From: Gemmataceae bacterium | GTDB lineage: Bacteria > Planctomycetota > Planctomycetia > Gemmatales > Gemmataceae | Direction of reading: 5' to 3' | DNA: 64,000 bases | NCBI GenBank assembly: GCA_009691845.1 | Contig: SIAJ01000014.1 | Span: 24,181 to 88,180 of the forward strand | Shown: piece after piece, positions 63,872-64,000 of the stretch | How positions within the stretch are numbered: the stretch's first letter is position 1 | Layout: the number at the start of each line of letters is the position of its first letter | The notes under the pieces: model-generated | Database searches by the model: none | What the model was told of the DNA's origin: nothing | What the model saw: only the letters and a program-made list of their open reading frames with translations | Made by a program: the position numbers and the translations under genes

Positions 63872-64000
63872 TCAAACCATGTCGAAATGGAAGTTGGCCA
63901 CAGGCGTCAGGCTGCCGACACCGGCCTTTACCTTCTTCATGGTCACGCCGTCGATCGTTACCGTGACGTTGGTAAAACCCAGGTCTGCGAAGAGGCCGAA
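63872..64000 (-). CDS. Unidentified protein, C-terminal end only
   Basis: The last 42 codons of a minus-strand gene that continues beyond base 64000; stop TGA at 63872-63874. The peptide ends with FGLFADLGFTNVTVTIDG and VANFHFDMV. It is beta-rich and hydrophobic/polar in alternation, without a recognisable motif. It precedes the PSD1 gene on the same strand by about 108 bp. Confidence 0.6.
   Translation of the reverse strand, partial: FGLFADLGFTNVTVTIDGVTMKKVKAGVGSLTPVANFHFDMV

Overview
The window reads as a piece of a Planctomycetes chromosome, most likely from the Gemmata/Gemmataceae side. The evidence is the set of families present: DUF1559 pseudopilin, paired DUF1501 and DUF1549/DUF1553 (PSD1) genes with cytochrome-like CxxCH boxes, DUF1080, DUF4838, large secreted PQQ-type beta-propellers, a soluble-kinase-plus-membrane-anchor Ser/Thr kinase and a BrnA/CopG-type antitoxin. 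Base composition is GC-rich and the gaps are full of hairpin repeats. No rRNA, tRNA, CRISPR, transposase or phage gene was found. The window is mostly ordinary chromosomal content; the accessory-looking part is 12.88-13.90 kb.

Layout. 0-1.4 kb: end of a fumarylacetoacetate hydrolase family gene and homogentisate dioxygenase (tyrosine/phenylalanine breakdown). 1.7-4.1 kb: secreted DUF4838 protein. 4.4-5.9 kb: DUF1559 pseudopilin and a small lipoprotein on the minus strand, each with its own terminator. 6.5-10.5 kb: minus-strand run of a PQQ-propeller protein, a YdjY-domain protein, a proline-rich lipoprotein and a zinc alcohol dehydrogenase. 10.9-12.9 kb: nitrilase-family hydrolase and M19 dipeptidase. 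12.9-13.9 kb: frameshifted SMI1/KNR4-like gene and a toxin-antitoxin operon whose toxin is frameshifted. 14.0-16.1 kb: SMP-30/LRR fusion. 16.2-22.2 kb: pgk and gap (minus), mdh and an EF-G (plus). 22.4-24.6 kb: two secreted or anchored proteins of unknown role. 24.8-28.7 kb: MBOAT O-acyltransferase with two tandem SGNH-like proteins, a likely exopolysaccharide acetylation locus. 29.1-35.4 kb: a 1,708-residue secreted propeller/TPR protein and a DUF1080 protein. 35.5-37.9 kb: sigma-54 response regulator and an orphan ParA. 38.1-44.8 kb: secreted propeller, Ig-like protein, PSD1 protein and amidohydrolase. 44.9-47.7 kb: sulfate ABC transporter permeases and binding protein without an ATPase gene. 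47.9-54.7 kb: COG2509 flavoprotein, metallophosphoesterase, EamA transporter, Ser/Thr kinase and an ATP-cone protein resembling a shortened anaerobic ribonucleotide reductase. 54.7-58.8 kb: DCC protein, GspE and GspF, and a small secreted protein. 58.8-59.1 kb: a compact independent transcription unit with a perfect Shine-Dalgarno, a 13-codon ORF, hairpins and a terminator. 59.1-63.8 kb: DUF1501 and PSD1 pair. 63.9-64.0 kb: end of an unidentified minus-strand gene.

The most unusual signals are non-coding: the small transcription unit at 58.8-59.1 kb; a hairpin family with changing but complementary stems and a fixed GCTAAACG tail, four copies, three of them next to core genes or inside operons; a larger dispersed palindromic element built from GACCCC-GGGGTC and CCGGTGGT-ACCACCGG modules; and a second dispersed element shared between 1.5 and 60.6 kb. 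The functional calls come from reading conserved motifs by eye; no database search was possible.
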